Below, one piece after another: positions 50,057-60,352 of a stretch of 64,000 nucleotides of DNA. A model generated the notes under the pieces. It saw only the letters and a list, made by a program, of their open reading frames with translations. It had not been told where the DNA came from and ran no database searches. A program made the translations under genes and the position numbers. The stretch's first letter is position 1. Every line of letters starts with the position of its first letter. Origin of the DNA: Frankiaceae bacterium (lineage in GTDB: Bacteria > Actinomycetota > Actinomycetes > BP-191); contig DATMES010000012.1 in the NCBI GenBank assembly GCA_035556555.1, positions 1 to 64,000 of the forward strand, written 5' to 3'.

Positions 50057-50878
50057 ATGCGACTCCGTAACGCCCTCATGGTCGCGTTCGCGGCCGCCGC
50101 CGTGCTCGCCGGCAGCGGCACCGCCCACGCGATCCCGCCGATCCCGAGCTCGATGAGCTCGCTCGGCGACTCCATCACCAAGGGCTTCAACGCCTGCGGC
50201 TGGTACTCCGACTGCGCCGACCGTTCGTGGTCGACCGGCGGCTACGCCAGCGTCAACAGCCACTACCTGCGCATCCGCGCGAAGAACTCCGCCATCAACG
50301 CCCGCAACTTCAACGACGCCCGCACCGGCGCGCGGATGTCCGACCTCAACGCCCAGGCGCAGGCCGCCGTCAGCCGCGGCGTCAGCTACGTCACGATCCT
50401 CATGGGCGCCAACGACGCCTGCACCAGCAGCGAGTCCACGATGACGCCGGTCAGCACGTACCGCGCGCAGCTCGACGCCGCGCTCGCCACGTTGAAGAAC
50501 GGCCTGCCGAACGCCGCCGTCTTCATCTCGAGCGTGCCCGACATCAAGCGGCTGTGGTTCATCGGCAAGGACAGCAGCTCGGCGCGCAACGCGTGGAGCG
50601 GCTTCAAGATCTGCCAGTCGATGCTGGCCAACCCGCAGTCCACGGCGCAGGTCGACGTCGACCGCCGGGCCCGCGTCCAGCAGCGCGTCATCGACTTCAA
50701 CACGCAGCTCGCGCAGGCGTGCACGGCATACGGCGCCAACTGCGATTTCGACGGCAATGCCGTCTTCAACTACCCGTTCGTCCTCGGCCAGGTCTCGAGC
50801 TGGGACTACTTCCACCCGAACACTTCGGGGCAGGCGGTGCTCGCCTCGATCAGCTACCCCGCCGGCTTCAACTGGTAG
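50057..50878 (+). CDS. exported SGNH/GDSL hydrolase
   Basis: The 273-aa product starts at ATG 50057 behind GAGGGAG. A signal peptide (MRLRNALMVAFAAAAVLAGS, cleavage near AHA-IP) is followed by the SGNH blocks: GDSITKG (Ser nucleophile, about residue 39), a Gly in block II, GANDACTS (Asn, about 117-124) and DYFHPNTSG (His, about 253-261). Cysteines pair in the pattern seen in secreted actinobacterial lipases/esterases (CGWYSDC, ACTS, KICQ, ACTAYGANC). The substrate is probably an ester of lipid or polysaccharide outside the cell. A terminator follows directly. Confidence 0.87.
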   Translation: MRLRNALMVAFAAAAVLAGSGTAHAIPPIPSSMSSLGDSITKGFNACGWYSDCADRSWSTGGYASVNSHYLRIRAKNSAINARNFNDARTGARMSDLNAQAQAAVSRGVSYVTILMGANDACTSSESTMTPVSTYRAQLDAALATLKNGLPNAAVFISSVPDIKRLWFIGKDSSSARNAWSGFKICQSMLANPQSTAQVDVDRRARVQQRVIDFNTQLAQACTAYGANCDFDGNAVFNYPFVLGQVSSWDYFHPNTSGQAVLASISYPAGFNW

Positions 50879-50888
50879 TACGAGCCAC

Positions 50889-50921
50889 GGGCCGGGTCAC
50901 CGAGGGAAGGTGACCCGGCCC
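50889..50921 (+). terminator. 13-bp stem terminator after the SGNH hydrolase gene
   Basis: GGGCCGGGTCACC (50889-50901) pairs perfectly with GGTGACCCGGCCC (50909-50921) around a 7-base loop. It lies between the two convergent genes, so it may also end the IPT-repeat transcript. Confidence 0.75.
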
Positions 50922-50940
50922 GACGGCCCGCGGGGGGTTT

Positions 50941-53900
50941 CTAGACGACGCGCAGCGTGAAGAGAGCCGAGCGTCCGCTCGTGTTGCCGACCGTCGCCGG
51001 CACACCGACCTGCAGCGTGTACGTCCCGCGCGGCAGCGAGCGCGACAGCGCGAACGAGCCGTTCCGCGCGATCTCCGCGCGCCGCAGTACCGCGACCGAC
51101 CCGTCCGCCTTGCGCCAGAACAGGTACGCCGTCACACCGGGCTTGCCCGGGTACGTCGTCCCGCGCACGGTGAACGTCCGCCCGGCCGCGACGCGCGTGC
51201 CGCTGTCCGGGGAGGTCACGGTCACCCGCGTCGCGACGAGCACCGTCTTCACCGGGGACTCCGACCGCGTGTACGACGCGTTCGGCGGCAGGTAGACGGC
51301 CTTGATGGAACGCGTCCGCGTCATCCGCGCGGTCTTCGCGAACGCCCCGGCGCCGTCGGTCGTCACGGAGTGCCAGAGCACCCACGACCGGAAGCCGCCG
51401 CCCTTGACGTAGAGCCGCACGGTCGAGCCGGCGAGCGGCGTGCCGTCGGTCTCGAGCAGCGACCCGCGCATCGTGATCGACTGCCCCGCGACCAGCCGTG
51501 ACGCCGACACGCGGAACCCCTCGATCTTCGTGCCCGTGCCGACGGTGAGCGAGGTCGTCGGCGTCGAGACGCTCGGCGTGCCGTCGTCGGAGACCCGCAC
51601 GGTCTTGGAGCCGGTCGAGCCGAACGTCAGCGTGAACGTGCACACCGCCGAGCCGCAGTTCAGCGGCACGGTCGACGGCGAGGAGCCGGTGACGTGCGCG
51701 GTGCGCGCGGCGTCGTAGCCACTGATCGACGCGCCGCTGACACCCGCGACGGGACGCACGGTGAACGACACCGGCGAGTCCGCCTGCGCGGTCTTCGGCG
51801 CCGCCGGGCTGAACGTCAGCGACACCGGCTCCACGGTCACCGCGCGGGTGCCGCCGAGGTCGGCGTCGCCGCCGGTGCCGGAGACGTTGAGCAGCGCGTC
51901 GCCGAGGTCGCCGAAGACGACGCCGGAGCAGGTGCTGACGCCGTTGACGGCCGCCGCGCAGGTGCCGCCGCTGAACTTCTCGTCACCGTCCGCGGAGAGC
52001 ACGGGCACACCGGTGTACGACGTGTCGGTCGCCGAGTCCTCGGCGGACGAGACGTGCGCGGTGACGGTGTACGACTCGGCGTCGCCCGACGTAGGCGACG
52101 TGTCGCCCGCGACGGTGAACACCCGCGGCGTCGTCACCGTCAGGCAGGACGCGCACGTGGCGCGGCCGCCGTCGCCGTTGACGACGGTGATGTCGCGCGC
52201 GCCGAGCGACGCGTCGTCGCCGACGTCGAACGTCACCCGCACCGACGACGCCGTGAGCGCCTGCGCGTCGGTGACCGTGATGTCGTCGCCGAGGTCCGCG
52301 CCGACCGCACCTGGCTGGAAGCCGGAGCCGCTCAACATGACGACGACGGCGTCGCGGTTGCGCTGCGCGGTGTACGCCGCGGCGTCGAGCGCCGGCTTCG
52401 GGTTGACGGTGAAGCACGCCGCGCAGTTGGCCGACTGGCCGCTGTCGAGGTTGGTCACGGTCACGCTGCGCGTGCCGGGCGCGACGTCACCGGCGATGGA
52501 GAGGACGACGTCGATGCGGGACTCGTCGACCACGTCGGTGTCGACCACGGTGATGCCCGGCTCGGCGAACGACACCGTGGCCGAGTCGGCGAACTTCGAG
52601 CCCATGATCGTCACCGGCTGGTTCACCGAGCCGGCGCCGCGGCTGGCCGGCGTGAGGCCTGTGATGGTCGGCGGCTGCGACACGGTGAACACGCACTCGC
52701 ACGCCGCCGTCCCGCCGTCGGGATTGGTGACGACGACGGGGTGCGCGCCGGTGTTGGCCGCGCGCAGGTCGAGCGTCGCGGTCAGCGTCTCGCCGCTGCC
52801 GGTGACGCTCGAGACGATGACGTCGTCGCCGAACGACACGCCCGCACCGTTCTGGTAGCCGGTGCCGGAGAGGACGACCTCGACGCCGTTGCTGCCCTGG
52901 GCGCCGCCCGGCGGCGCGATGGACGCGGTCTGCGGCCGCGGCGTCACCGCGAAGCAGGCGCAGCTGCCCGCGCCGCCGTCGGGGTTGGTGACGGTGACGG
53001 TGCGCGGACCGGGCACGGCGTCGCCGGCGATGGTCGCCGTGAACGTCATCTGCGTCGCGCTGACCCACAGCACGTCGGTCACCTCGACGCCGTCACCGGC
53101 GGACACGGTGGCGCCCGGCGCGAAGTCGGTGCCGGTGACCGTGATGCCGATGGCCGGGGCGCCCTGGCCGCGGCTCGCGCGGCTGACCGACGTGACCGTC
53201 GGGCTCTTCGTGACGGAGAAGCACGCGGCGCAGGTCGACTCGGTGTCCGACCCGAACGACGGCACCATCACGGTCACGGGGACGGCGCCGACGGTCGCGT
53301 TCTGCGCGACGTCGACGGGGACGGTCAGCGTCGTCGCATCGACGAACGTCACGTCGCCCGCCTTGGTCACGCCGGTGCCGAAGCGCACGTCGGTGCCGCG
53401 CGTGAAGCCGCTCCCCTTGAGCGTCAGCTCGCGGCCGGTCGTGCCCTGCGGCGCGCTGGACGGCGTCACCGACGTCAGCACCGGCGCGGTCTCCGCGACG
53501 ACGCTGAACGTGCACGTGCACGTCCCGACCGCGTCGCCGTCGGCGAGCCGCAGCGTGTACGCGCCCGGCGCCACCTGCCGCAGGTCCACCGAACCGGCGA
53601 AGCGGGTGCCGTCACTGTTGGTCGTGCCGTCGAAGACGATCGGGTCCTGGCCGGCCCGCGCGACGTTGCGGGTCAGGGTCGCGGTGATCTCCTTGTCGAC
53701 CGGCAGACCCGAGCCGGTGACGTCGAGGAGGTACGTCGCGGAGTTCAGCACCGCGGACGGCGTGACGCTGTCGACGGAGAACGTGTCGACGGAGAAGCAG
53801 CCCGCGCACGTCGCGCGGCCGCGGCGGCCGGCGGCGGTGTTGAGCACCGACACGTCGAGCGTGCCGACCTCGGCGGTGCCGGGGACCGACGCGTTCGCGG

Positions 53901-55353
53901 TGATGGTCGTCGTGGACGTGGCGACGACGCCGGAGAGCGTGATGCCGGGGATCGTGACGGCGACGGCGGTGCCGCCGTTCGACGTGTCGAAGTTCGTGCC
54001 CTTGATGGTGATCGGGCGGCCGGACGCGCCGCGGCCGAGCGCGCGCGGCGTGACCTCGGTGACGGTCGGCGTGGCGCCGACGGTGAGGACGGTGCCGGAC
54101 GTGGAGCGGCCGCCGTCGGGGTTCTCGACGGTGATCGTGCGGCCCGCGACGGTCGCGCCGGGCGCGGTGGTGACGTTCAGCACGCCCTTGGTCGAGGGCG
54201 TGGACGCGTCGGGCGTGTAGCCGTTGACGGTGACACCCGTCCCCGAGAAGACGAACGCCGGCGCCGACGACAGACCCGTACCGGTGACGACGAGGTCCTC
54301 GCCCTCCGCGCCGCCGTCGAGGGTCGACGGCGTCAGCGCGCTGACGACCGGCTCGGGCGTGACGGTGAGCGCGTTCGCGACGCGGGTCGTGCCGCCGTCG
54401 GGGTTGCGCAGGACGAGGTCGCGGGTGGTGTTCACGGTGTCGCCGCGGTCGGCGACGTTGGCCGTGATGGTCGCCGCGCCGTCCTCGGTGACGGAGAACG
54501 ACGTGACGGTGACGCCGCCGAGGTCCGTGTCGGACGACGGCATGTAGAACGTCGCCGACATCGACGGCTGGAAGTCCGCGCCGACGAGCGCCAGCGAGCG
54601 CGCTACCGCGCCCTGGCCGGCGGTGGACGGCGTCAGGGAGACGTACGACGGCGCGGCCGTCACGGTCAGGCACTCGACGCAGAGCGCGCGCTGGCCGTCG
54701 GTGTTGGTGACCTCGACGTCGCGGGTGCCGGGCACCGCGCCGGCGCCGACGGCGAGCAGGCCGCTGATCGTGTTGTGGCTCGCGCCGACGGTGAGGGAGC
54801 CCGACGAGGGGAACGTGATCGCGCTGTCGTTGGCGCCGTCGCGGAGGAAGCGCACGGACGCGCCGTCGAAGAAGTTCGTGCCGGTCACGGTGAACGTCGC
54901 GCCGGGCGAGCTCGCGCCGCGGACGGTCGGCGAGACGGCGCTGACGGTGGGCGGCGTCGCGAGGACGCGCAGGCACGACGCGCAGGTGAACTCGTCGACG
55001 GTGCCTCCGGTCGCGTCCGCGATCGTCACGCCGTAGACGCCGGGCGAGGCGCCGCGCAGGTCGAACGTCGCGGTGACCGACGAGCCGTCGACCTCGGGGG
55101 TGCCGGTCTCGTTGATGGCCGAGCCGGCGGGGCCGCTCAGCTCGACGTTCAGAACTTCGCCCGGCGACATGGGCGCGGCCGAGAGCGCGAACGTCACCGA
55201 CGTCTCGGCGCCCGTGTTGGCGACGAACGCCGGCGACGCCGACGTGATCGTGCCCGTCGCGGCGACGGTCGGACCGGCGGGCAGGCCGGCGAGCGCGAGG
55301 GCTGCTGCGACGACGACGCCGGACCGGCGAACGGCGTTATGGAGGCGGTTCAT
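50941..55353 (-). CDS. 1470-aa exported IPT/TIG-repeat surface protein with periodic cysteine pairs
   Basis: A signal peptide (MNRLHNAVRRSGVVVAAALA, cleavage near VAA-TG, about residue 32) is followed by about eleven IPT/TIG-type Ig-like repeats of about 90 aa. Their starts read like TVSAVSPTVRGASSPGATFT, V.G(T/S).F and end in a CxxC or CxC with f(S/T)V (CASCLRV, CVECLTV, CAGCFSV, CAACFSV, CECVFTV, CAACFTV, CASCLTV). From about 1050 on come other Ig-like domains, the last two with the GTPLAGSTVRLYVKGGG and PGKPGVTAYLFWRKADG patterns. There is no LPXTG or membrane helix. It is probably a cell-surface adhesin or sheath protein; the cysteine pattern is odd for an extracellular protein of this class. 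Confidence 0.8.
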   Translation of the reverse strand: MNRLHNAVRRSGVVVAAALALAGLPAGPTVAATGTITSASPAFVANTGAETSVTFALSAAPMSPGEVLNVELSGPAGSAINETGTPEVDGSSVTATFDLRGASPGVYGVTIADATGGTVDEFTCASCLRVLATPPTVSAVSPTVRGASSPGATFTVTGTNFFDGASVRFLRDGANDSAITFPSSGSLTVGASHNTISGLLAVGAGAVPGTRDVEVTNTDGQRALCVECLTVTAAPSYVSLTPSTAGQGAVARSLALVGADFQPSMSATFYMPSSDTDLGGVTVTSFSVTEDGAATITANVADRGDTVNTTRDLVLRNPDGGTTRVANALTVTPEPVVSALTPSTLDGGAEGEDLVVTGTGLSSAPAFVFSGTGVTVNGYTPDASTPSTKGVLNVTTAPGATVAGRTITVENPDGGRSTSGTVLTVGATPTVTEVTPRALGRGASGRPITIKGTNFDTSNGGTAVAVTIPGITLSGVVATSTTTITANASVPGTAEVGTLDVSVLNTAAGRRGRATCAGCFSVDTFSVDSVTPSAVLNSATYLLDVTGSGLPVDKEITATLTRNVARAGQDPIVFDGTTNSDGTRFAGSVDLRQVAPGAYTLRLADGDAVGTCTCTFSVVAETAPVLTSVTPSSAPQGTTGRELTLKGSGFTRGTDVRFGTGVTKAGDVTFVDATTLTVPVDVAQNATVGAVPVTVMVPSFGSDTESTCAACFSVTKSPTVTSVSRASRGQGAPAIGITVTGTDFAPGATVSAGDGVEVTDVLWVSATQMTFTATIAGDAVPGPRTVTVTNPDGGAGSCACFAVTPRPQTASIAPPGGAQGSNGVEVVLSGTGYQNGAGVSFGDDVIVSSVTGSGETLTATLDLRAANTGAHPVVVTNPDGGTAACECVFTVSQPPTITGLTPASRGAGSVNQPVTIMGSKFADSATVSFAEPGITVVDTDVVDESRIDVVLSIAGDVAPGTRSVTVTNLDSGQSANCAACFTVNPKPALDAAAYTAQRNRDAVVVMLSGSGFQPGAVGADLGDDITVTDAQALTASSVRVTFDVGDDASLGARDITVVNGDGGRATCASCLTVTTPRVFTVAGDTSPTSGDAESYTVTAHVSSAEDSATDTSYTGVPVLSADGDEKFSGGTCAAAVNGVSTCSGVVFGDLGDALLNVSGTGGDADLGGTRAVTVEPVSLTFSPAAPKTAQADSPVSFTVRPVAGVSGASISGYDAARTAHVTGSSPSTVPLNCGSAVCTFTLTFGSTGSKTVRVSDDGTPSVSTPTTSLTVGTGTKIEGFRVSASRLVAGQSITMRGSLLETDGTPLAGSTVRLYVKGGGFRSWVLWHSVTTDGAGAFAKTARMTRTRSIKAVYLPPNASYTRSESPVKTVLVATRVTVTSPDSGTRVAAGRTFTVRGTTYPGKPGVTAYLFWRKADGSVAVLRRAEIARNGSFALSRSLPRGTYTLQVGVPATVGNTSGRSALFTLRVV

Positions 55354-55443
55354 GGGACTCCTCGAAAGCGACTACGCGAACCGCGCGAGGGCTGGAGGGA
55401 CGCGCGGGCTTACGAGAGGTCTTTGGGATCGCGCCGCCTCCTC

Positions 55444-55492
55444 CTGTGACAACGAGGTGACGACGCGCCTTGCGTTCTCATGTCGTTGTCAC
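55444..55492. promoter_or_regulatory. 11-bp inverted repeat in the divergent region IPT gene / STAS operon
   Basis: TGTGACAACGA (55444-55454) and TCGTTGTCACA (55482-55492) are perfect complements 27 bp apart (centre to centre 38 bp). The gap between the two gene starts is 221 bp and must hold both promoters. TGACAACG returns at 58593-58600 upstream of the phosphodiester glycosidase gene. Confidence 0.5.
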
Positions 55493-55574
55493 AGAACCGT
55501 CATGTGCGCTCCGTCACCGGATCGCAACGGTGCCGTACGGCGTTCGCACAGCGGCGCGGGGATCGTCGTCAGGT

Positions 55575-55825
55575 ATGGCCGACCGACTGCACATCGAGTT
55601 CGCCGACGAGCGCAGGCTCGTCGTCACGGCGTCCGGGCTGCTCGACCGCGACCTCGCCAGGGTGCTGCTCCGCGTCGTCGCGATCGCGGTGGCGCAACGC
55701 GTCCCGCGCATCCGCGTCGACCTCGGCGGCGTCCGTACGTGCACGGCCGACGCGGCGGTCGCCGTCACGGGCTGTCGTCGCCTCGCGCAGCTCATGCCGG
55801 ACCGCGTCTCCGTGACCGGTGACGT

Positions 55826-55829
<4 letters not shown>
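55575..55829 (+). CDS. STAS-domain protein (anti-anti-sigma-like)
   Basis: The 84-aa product starts at ATG 55575. Its pattern fits a STAS fold: strands LHIEFADERRLVVTASGLLD, helix LARVLLRVVAIAVAQ, strand IRVDLGGVRTCTADAAVAVT and a last helix. The usual phosphorylatable Ser/Thr position (in DLS or DVS) appears as LGGVRTCTADA, so Thr or Ser candidates exist but the site is not certain. It overlaps the response-regulator gene by GTGA, so it belongs to this signalling operon. Anti-anti-sigma use is inference. Confidence 0.6.
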
Positions 55830-56538
<709 letters not shown>

Positions 56539-56542
<4 letters not shown>

Positions 56543-57918
56543 GCCCATCGCGTTCCAGGCCGCGCGTCGGCCTGCGCTCGCGGCTCATCCTCATGTTCGG
56601 CGTCGGCGGGCTCCTGCTCGCGACGTTCCTCGCGGTGCTCACGTACTCCCTCGCCCGCGGCTACCTGCTCGACCAGCGCGAGGGCGCCGCCGTGCGCGCC
56701 GCGCGGGCCAATGCCGGCGCCGTCGCGACGCGGCTGCGCGCCGCCGACACCGACCTGCCAGGCGTGCTCGACGCGCTGGGCCGGCGGTCGGGCGGCGACG
56801 CGGAGGCGTTCCTCTACGTCGACGGCGAGTTCTTCGGGGCGGCGATCACGCCGACGCCGCAACGCCTCCCGCGCTCGTTCGTCACCGCGCTGTCGGAGGG
56901 GGACGCCGTACGCCAGCGCTTCACGGTGCCCGGGCAGCCGCGGCTCGCGATCGGGGTCCCGCTCACCGGCAGCGACGCGGCGTACGTCGAGGTAGTCAGC
57001 CTCGCCGAGCTCGAACGCACGCTGCGGACGTTGTCGAGCGCGCTGCTCGTCGCGGCGGCGCTGACCTGCGTGGCGTTCGCCGGGCTCGGCTGGCTGGCGA
57101 GCCGCCGCGTGCTGCGCCCGGTCACCGACGTCGCGCAGGCCGCGTCGGCGATCGCGGAGGGGCGGCTCGGGACGCGGCTCGACGTCGGCGGCGACAAGGA
57201 CCTGCGGCCGCTCGCGGACTCGTTCAACGCGATGGCCGACGCGCTGCAACGCCGCATCGAGCGCGACGCGCGCTTCACCGCCGACGTGAGCCACGAGCTG
57301 CGCTCGCCGCTCACCGCACTCGCCACGTCGTTCTCGGTGCTGGAGGCGCACGAGACCGAGATGACCGAACGCCCCCGCCGCGCGACGCGCCTGCTCGCGC
57401 ACGAGATCACGCGCTTCACCGGGCTGGTCGAGGACCTGCTGGAGATGTCGCGCGCCGACGCGGGGCTGCCGGTGGAGCTCGACGAGGTGCGGCTCGACGA
57501 CCTCGTACGGCGCACGCTCGACCGCACGCCGTACGCCGCCGTCCCCCTCGACGTCGAGGGCCCGATCACGGTGATGGGCGACAAGCGGCGGCTCGACCGG
57601 GTGCTCGTCAACCTGCTCGACAACGCCGCCCACCACGGCGGCGGTGCGGTACGCGTGGGCGTACGAACGGCAGGGCGCGTCGCGCGGATCGAGGTGGACG
57701 ACACCGGTCCTGGGGTTGCCGCCGAGGAGCGCGAGCACGTCTTCGAACGCTTCGCGCGCGGCGCCGTCGGCGCGGACCGCAGGCGAGGCCGCGGCGCCGG
57801 GCTCGGCCTCGCGCTCGTCCGCGAGCACGTCCGCGCGCACGGCGGCACGGTCCGCGTCGAGGACAGACCGGGCGGCGGCGCGCGGTTCGTCGTGGACCTG
57901 CCCCTGGCCGCGTCGTGA
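56539..57918 (+). CDS. membrane sensor histidine kinase
   Basis: The 459-aa product starts at GTG 56539. It has a first membrane helix (LILMFGVGGLLLATFLAVLT), an extracytoplasmic sensor region (about 35-165), a second helix (ALLVAAALTCVAFAGLGWLA), a HAMP domain (about 190-240), the HisKA box DVSHELRSPLTAL (His at about 255), and ATPase motifs NLLDNAAHHG, DDTGPGV and GAGLGLALVREH. It is the partner of the response regulator encoded just upstream and overlaps the lipoprotein gene by 4 bp. Confidence 0.9.
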
Positions 57919-58442
57919 GGGCGGCCTTGGTGGCGTGCGCGCTGCTGCTGACGTCATGCGGCGTACGTCCCGAGGGGACCCCGCACCGCCTCGACGACGC
58001 CGCGGTGCCCGTCGCGCCCGGGTCGCCGATCGCGCGCCCCGCCGGCGTCACCGTCCACCTCGTCCGCGAGGGCCGCGTCGTGCCTGTACGCCGCATCGTC
58101 GTCGCCCCGCCGACCCTCGGCGGGCGGCTCGCGTCGCTGACCCGCGGCCCCGACGACAGGGAGGCCGCCGACGGCCTGACGACCGCGATCGGGGACCGCG
58201 CCGTCGCGGTGTCGGTCGACGGTGGCGTCGCCGCGGTCGAGCTGACCGCGGGCTTCGAGGCGCTGACGGTGACGGAGCGGGCGCTCGCGGCGGCGCAGGT
58301 GGTGTTCACGCTGACGGAGGACGGCGGCGTACGCGCCGTCCGTTTCACCGCCGGCGGCGACGCCGTCGCGGTGCCGCGCGCGCCCGGTCCGCCGACGACG
58401 AAGCCAGTGAACCGGGACGACTACGCCACCCTCGGCGGCTGA
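57915..58442 (+). CDS. GerMN-domain lipoprotein (short LpqB-like)
   Basis: The 175-aa product starts at GTG 57915, overlapping the kinase stop. The signal sequence MRAALVACALLLTSCGV has a lipobox (LTSC, Cys15), so it is anchored outside the membrane. Residues about 45-150 match a GerMN domain (VTVHLVREGRVVPVRRIVVA, GLTTAIGDRAVAVSVDGGVA, LAAAQVVFTLTEDGGVRAVR). In actinobacteria the mtrAB-lpqB operon pairs such a kinase with a larger GerMN-containing lipoprotein; here the lipoprotein lacks the C-terminal beta-propeller. It may modulate the kinase. Confidence 0.75.
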   Translation: MRAALVACALLLTSCGVRPEGTPHRLDDAAVPVAPGSPIARPAGVTVHLVREGRVVPVRRIVVAPPTLGGRLASLTRGPDDREAADGLTTAIGDRAVAVSVDGGVAAVELTAGFEALTVTERALAAAQVVFTLTEDGGVRAVRFTAGGDAVAVPRAPGPPTTKPVNRDDYATLGG

Positions 58443-58485
58443 GAGGAACTCGCCGCGGCGCCGTTCCTCCGGCCGTAGTCCCTAC

Positions 58486-58581
58486 GAGGAGGAACCCAGG
58501 AAGCGAGTGCTCGGCGACGTGACGCTCGTCGTCGCCGGCACCACGGTCGTCGACCAGGACCTCGGCTGCGTCGAGGTCTAG
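58486..58581 (+). pseudogene. remnant of an exported-protein gene of the 4.9-6.6 kb family
   Basis: GAGGAGGAACCCAG (58486-58499) matches the leader in front of the two tandem exported genes near 4.9 and 5.8 kb, followed by AAGCGAGTGCTC, the same as the codons after ATG in paralogue 2 (KRVL), but the ATG itself is gone. A short frame (GDVTLVVAGTTVVDQDLGCV, stop at 58579-58581) resembles the last strand region of that family. Most of the gene must have been deleted. The match is short, so this is a tentative call. Confidence 0.4.
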
Positions 58582-58692
58582 CAGTCCCGGACGTGACAAC
58601 GTCCTGACCCGGGATTCCCGGGGAACCCCCGGACGTTGTACGCAGCGTGCGCGGGCTGTTACGACGCGCTTCGTTCCCGCGGGAGTGTGGCC

Positions 58693-60105
58693 ATGCGTCG
58701 TCCCCTCGCCTCTGCCCTGTTCGCCGTCGTCACCGCGCTGCAGGTCCCTGGCGCGGCGGCCACTGCCGACGAGCCGCTGCCGTTCAAGGTCCCGCCCGGC
58801 TACCGCGTCACCCACCGCGAACGCATCGCGCCGGGCGTCGGGCACGTACGTCTCGACAGCGCGCGGCCGCGCCACGTCGTCGAGGTCGGCTTCACCCGCC
58901 CGCGCTCCGGCTACCGCGTCACCGTCGAGCACGCGGGCGAACGTTCGGCGGGCCCTGACCGCGACCTCGAGGGCACGAGCGGGCTCTGCGGCGGCTGCGC
59001 GTACGCCACCAACGGCGACTACGCGTGGCGGCAGCCGAGCCGCGTCGTCGGGCGCCCGATCGGCGGCATCGTCGAACGCGGCGTCGTCCTCGTCTCCCCC
59101 GACCCGCGCCACCAGCAGGCGAGCTACACGTACGGCGGCGGCTTCACGACGAAGCGCGTCACGTGGTCGGCGCGCGTGACCAGCGGGCGGCATGCGCTCA
59201 CGGTGACCGGCAAGAACGTCCCCCGCGATGCGGGCGGCCTCGTCCTCTACACGTCCGACTACGTCCGTTCGACGGGGACGCCCGCGGCCGGCGCCGAGCT
59301 GACGCTCGCGCTGCCCGGCCGGGCGGGCAACCTCGTCCCGAACGCCCCCACGACAGCGGCCGTCGTGTCGTTCGCCGAGGGTGCCGGGGACGGCGCCGTA
59401 CGGCCTGGGACGGTCGTGCTCTCCGGTGCCGGTGCGCAGGCGACGGCGCTGCGCAGGCTCTGGAACGGCGGCGGCCGCGGCACGCGCGTCGAGGTCACCG
59501 AGGCGCTCACGCCCGACGACGTCTGGGCGAGCGTCGGCGCGGGTCACATCCTGCTGCGCGAGGGCCGTCGCTGGCTCGCGCCGGAGAATGCGCCTCACCT
59601 CACGACGACGCACCCGCGAACGTTCGCCGGTGCGATGCGCGACGGGACGCTGATCCACGCCACGGTCGACGGCCGCGAGCGCAACGCCGGCCGCAGCGTC
59701 GGCATGCCGCTGGAGGAGGCGCTCGCGTTCTTCACCGCGCTCGGCGCGCGCGAGGTGATCAATCTGGACGGCGGCGGCTCGACGACGTTCGTCCGCGCCG
59801 GTCGCGTCGTGAACCGGCCCAGCGACGGCTACGAGCGCCCGGTCACGACCGCGCTCGTCGTCGGACCTGGGCGTGTCCCGCGGCACCGTGCCGCACCCCC
59901 GCCGAGCGCACCGCGCAGGCCGCGACCGGACCTGCCCGACGCGGAGCTCGCGGCGGCTGTCTGGGTGGACGACGCCCCGCCAGGGACGCCGCCCGCGCCG
60001 ACACCGTTCGTCGTCTGGGTGGCAACGGGCAACGCCGGCGCGGTGGCGCTCGCGTTCACCGTGCTGTGGGTACGCCGCGGCCGCCCGCTGCTCCCGCCCG
60101 CCTGA
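58693..60105 (+). CDS. exported phosphodiester glycosidase (NAGPA-like) with C-terminal membrane helix
   Basis: The 470-aa product starts at ATG 58693. The signal peptide (MRRPLASALFAVVTALQVPG, cleavage near ATA-DE) is followed by an N-terminal beta domain. A C-terminal NAGPA/phosphodiester-glycosidase domain (about 120-400) contains GDYAWRQPSRVVGRPIGGIV, HILLREGRRWLAP, TTHPRTFAGAM and the family hallmark INLDGGGSTTFV (about 356-367). Close to the C-terminus is a helix (AGAVALAFTVLWV) and a basic tail, so it is likely membrane-anchored with the enzyme outside. The family removes sugar phosphodiester caps or teichoic acid-like groups. The motif TGACAACG and a palindrome (58607-58621) lie upstream. 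Confidence 0.82.
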   Translation: MRRPLASALFAVVTALQVPGAAATADEPLPFKVPPGYRVTHRERIAPGVGHVRLDSARPRHVVEVGFTRPRSGYRVTVEHAGERSAGPDRDLEGTSGLCGGCAYATNGDYAWRQPSRVVGRPIGGIVERGVVLVSPDPRHQQASYTYGGGFTTKRVTWSARVTSGRHALTVTGKNVPRDAGGLVLYTSDYVRSTGTPAAGAELTLALPGRAGNLVPNAPTTAAVVSFAEGAGDGAVRPGTVVLSGAGAQATALRRLWNGGGRGTRVEVTEALTPDDVWASVGAGHILLREGRRWLAPENAPHLTTTHPRTFAGAMRDGTLIHATVDGRERNAGRSVGMPLEEALAFFTALGAREVINLDGGGSTTFVRAGRVVNRPSDGYERPVTTALVVGPGRVPRHRAAPPPSAPRRPRPDLPDAELAAAVWVDDAPPGTPPAPTPFVVWVATGNAGAVALAFTVLWVRRGRPLLPPA

Positions 60106-60108
60106 CCG

Positions 60109-60339
60109 TCAGAACGCCGGGATCCGCAGCTCGACCCGCTTGCACTGGCGGCACGACATGACGAGCAGCGGCAGCATCCCCTCGCCGATCTCGCCCCAGT
60201 CGCCCAGGATGAACTTGCGGATGCCGACGCTGCCGCCGGTCCGGAACTCCTGGACGCCGTGCGTCGTCAGGTGAATGCCGCAGCGCACGCAGGTGTTCGA
60301 CTCGTCACCGAACTCGAAGTGCTCGAGACCGTCCGTCAT
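60109..60339 (-). CDS. small zinc-ribbon-like protein
   Basis: The 76-aa product starts at the ATG at 60339 (GAGAGGG upstream). It contains two CxxC pairs (NTCVRCGIHL near residue 17 and SCRQCKRVEL near the end), suggesting a zinc ribbon or rubredoxin-like knuckle, and a conserved-looking GSVGIRKFILGDWGEIGEGM between them. Function unknown; such proteins usually bind zinc and a partner. It converges with the glycosidase gene, whose stop is 3 bp away. Confidence 0.65.
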   Translation of the reverse strand: MTDGLEHFEFGDESNTCVRCGIHLTTHGVQEFRTGGSVGIRKFILGDWGEIGEGMLPLLVMSCRQCKRVELRIPAF

Positions 60340-60352
60340 GCCGCGCACCCTC

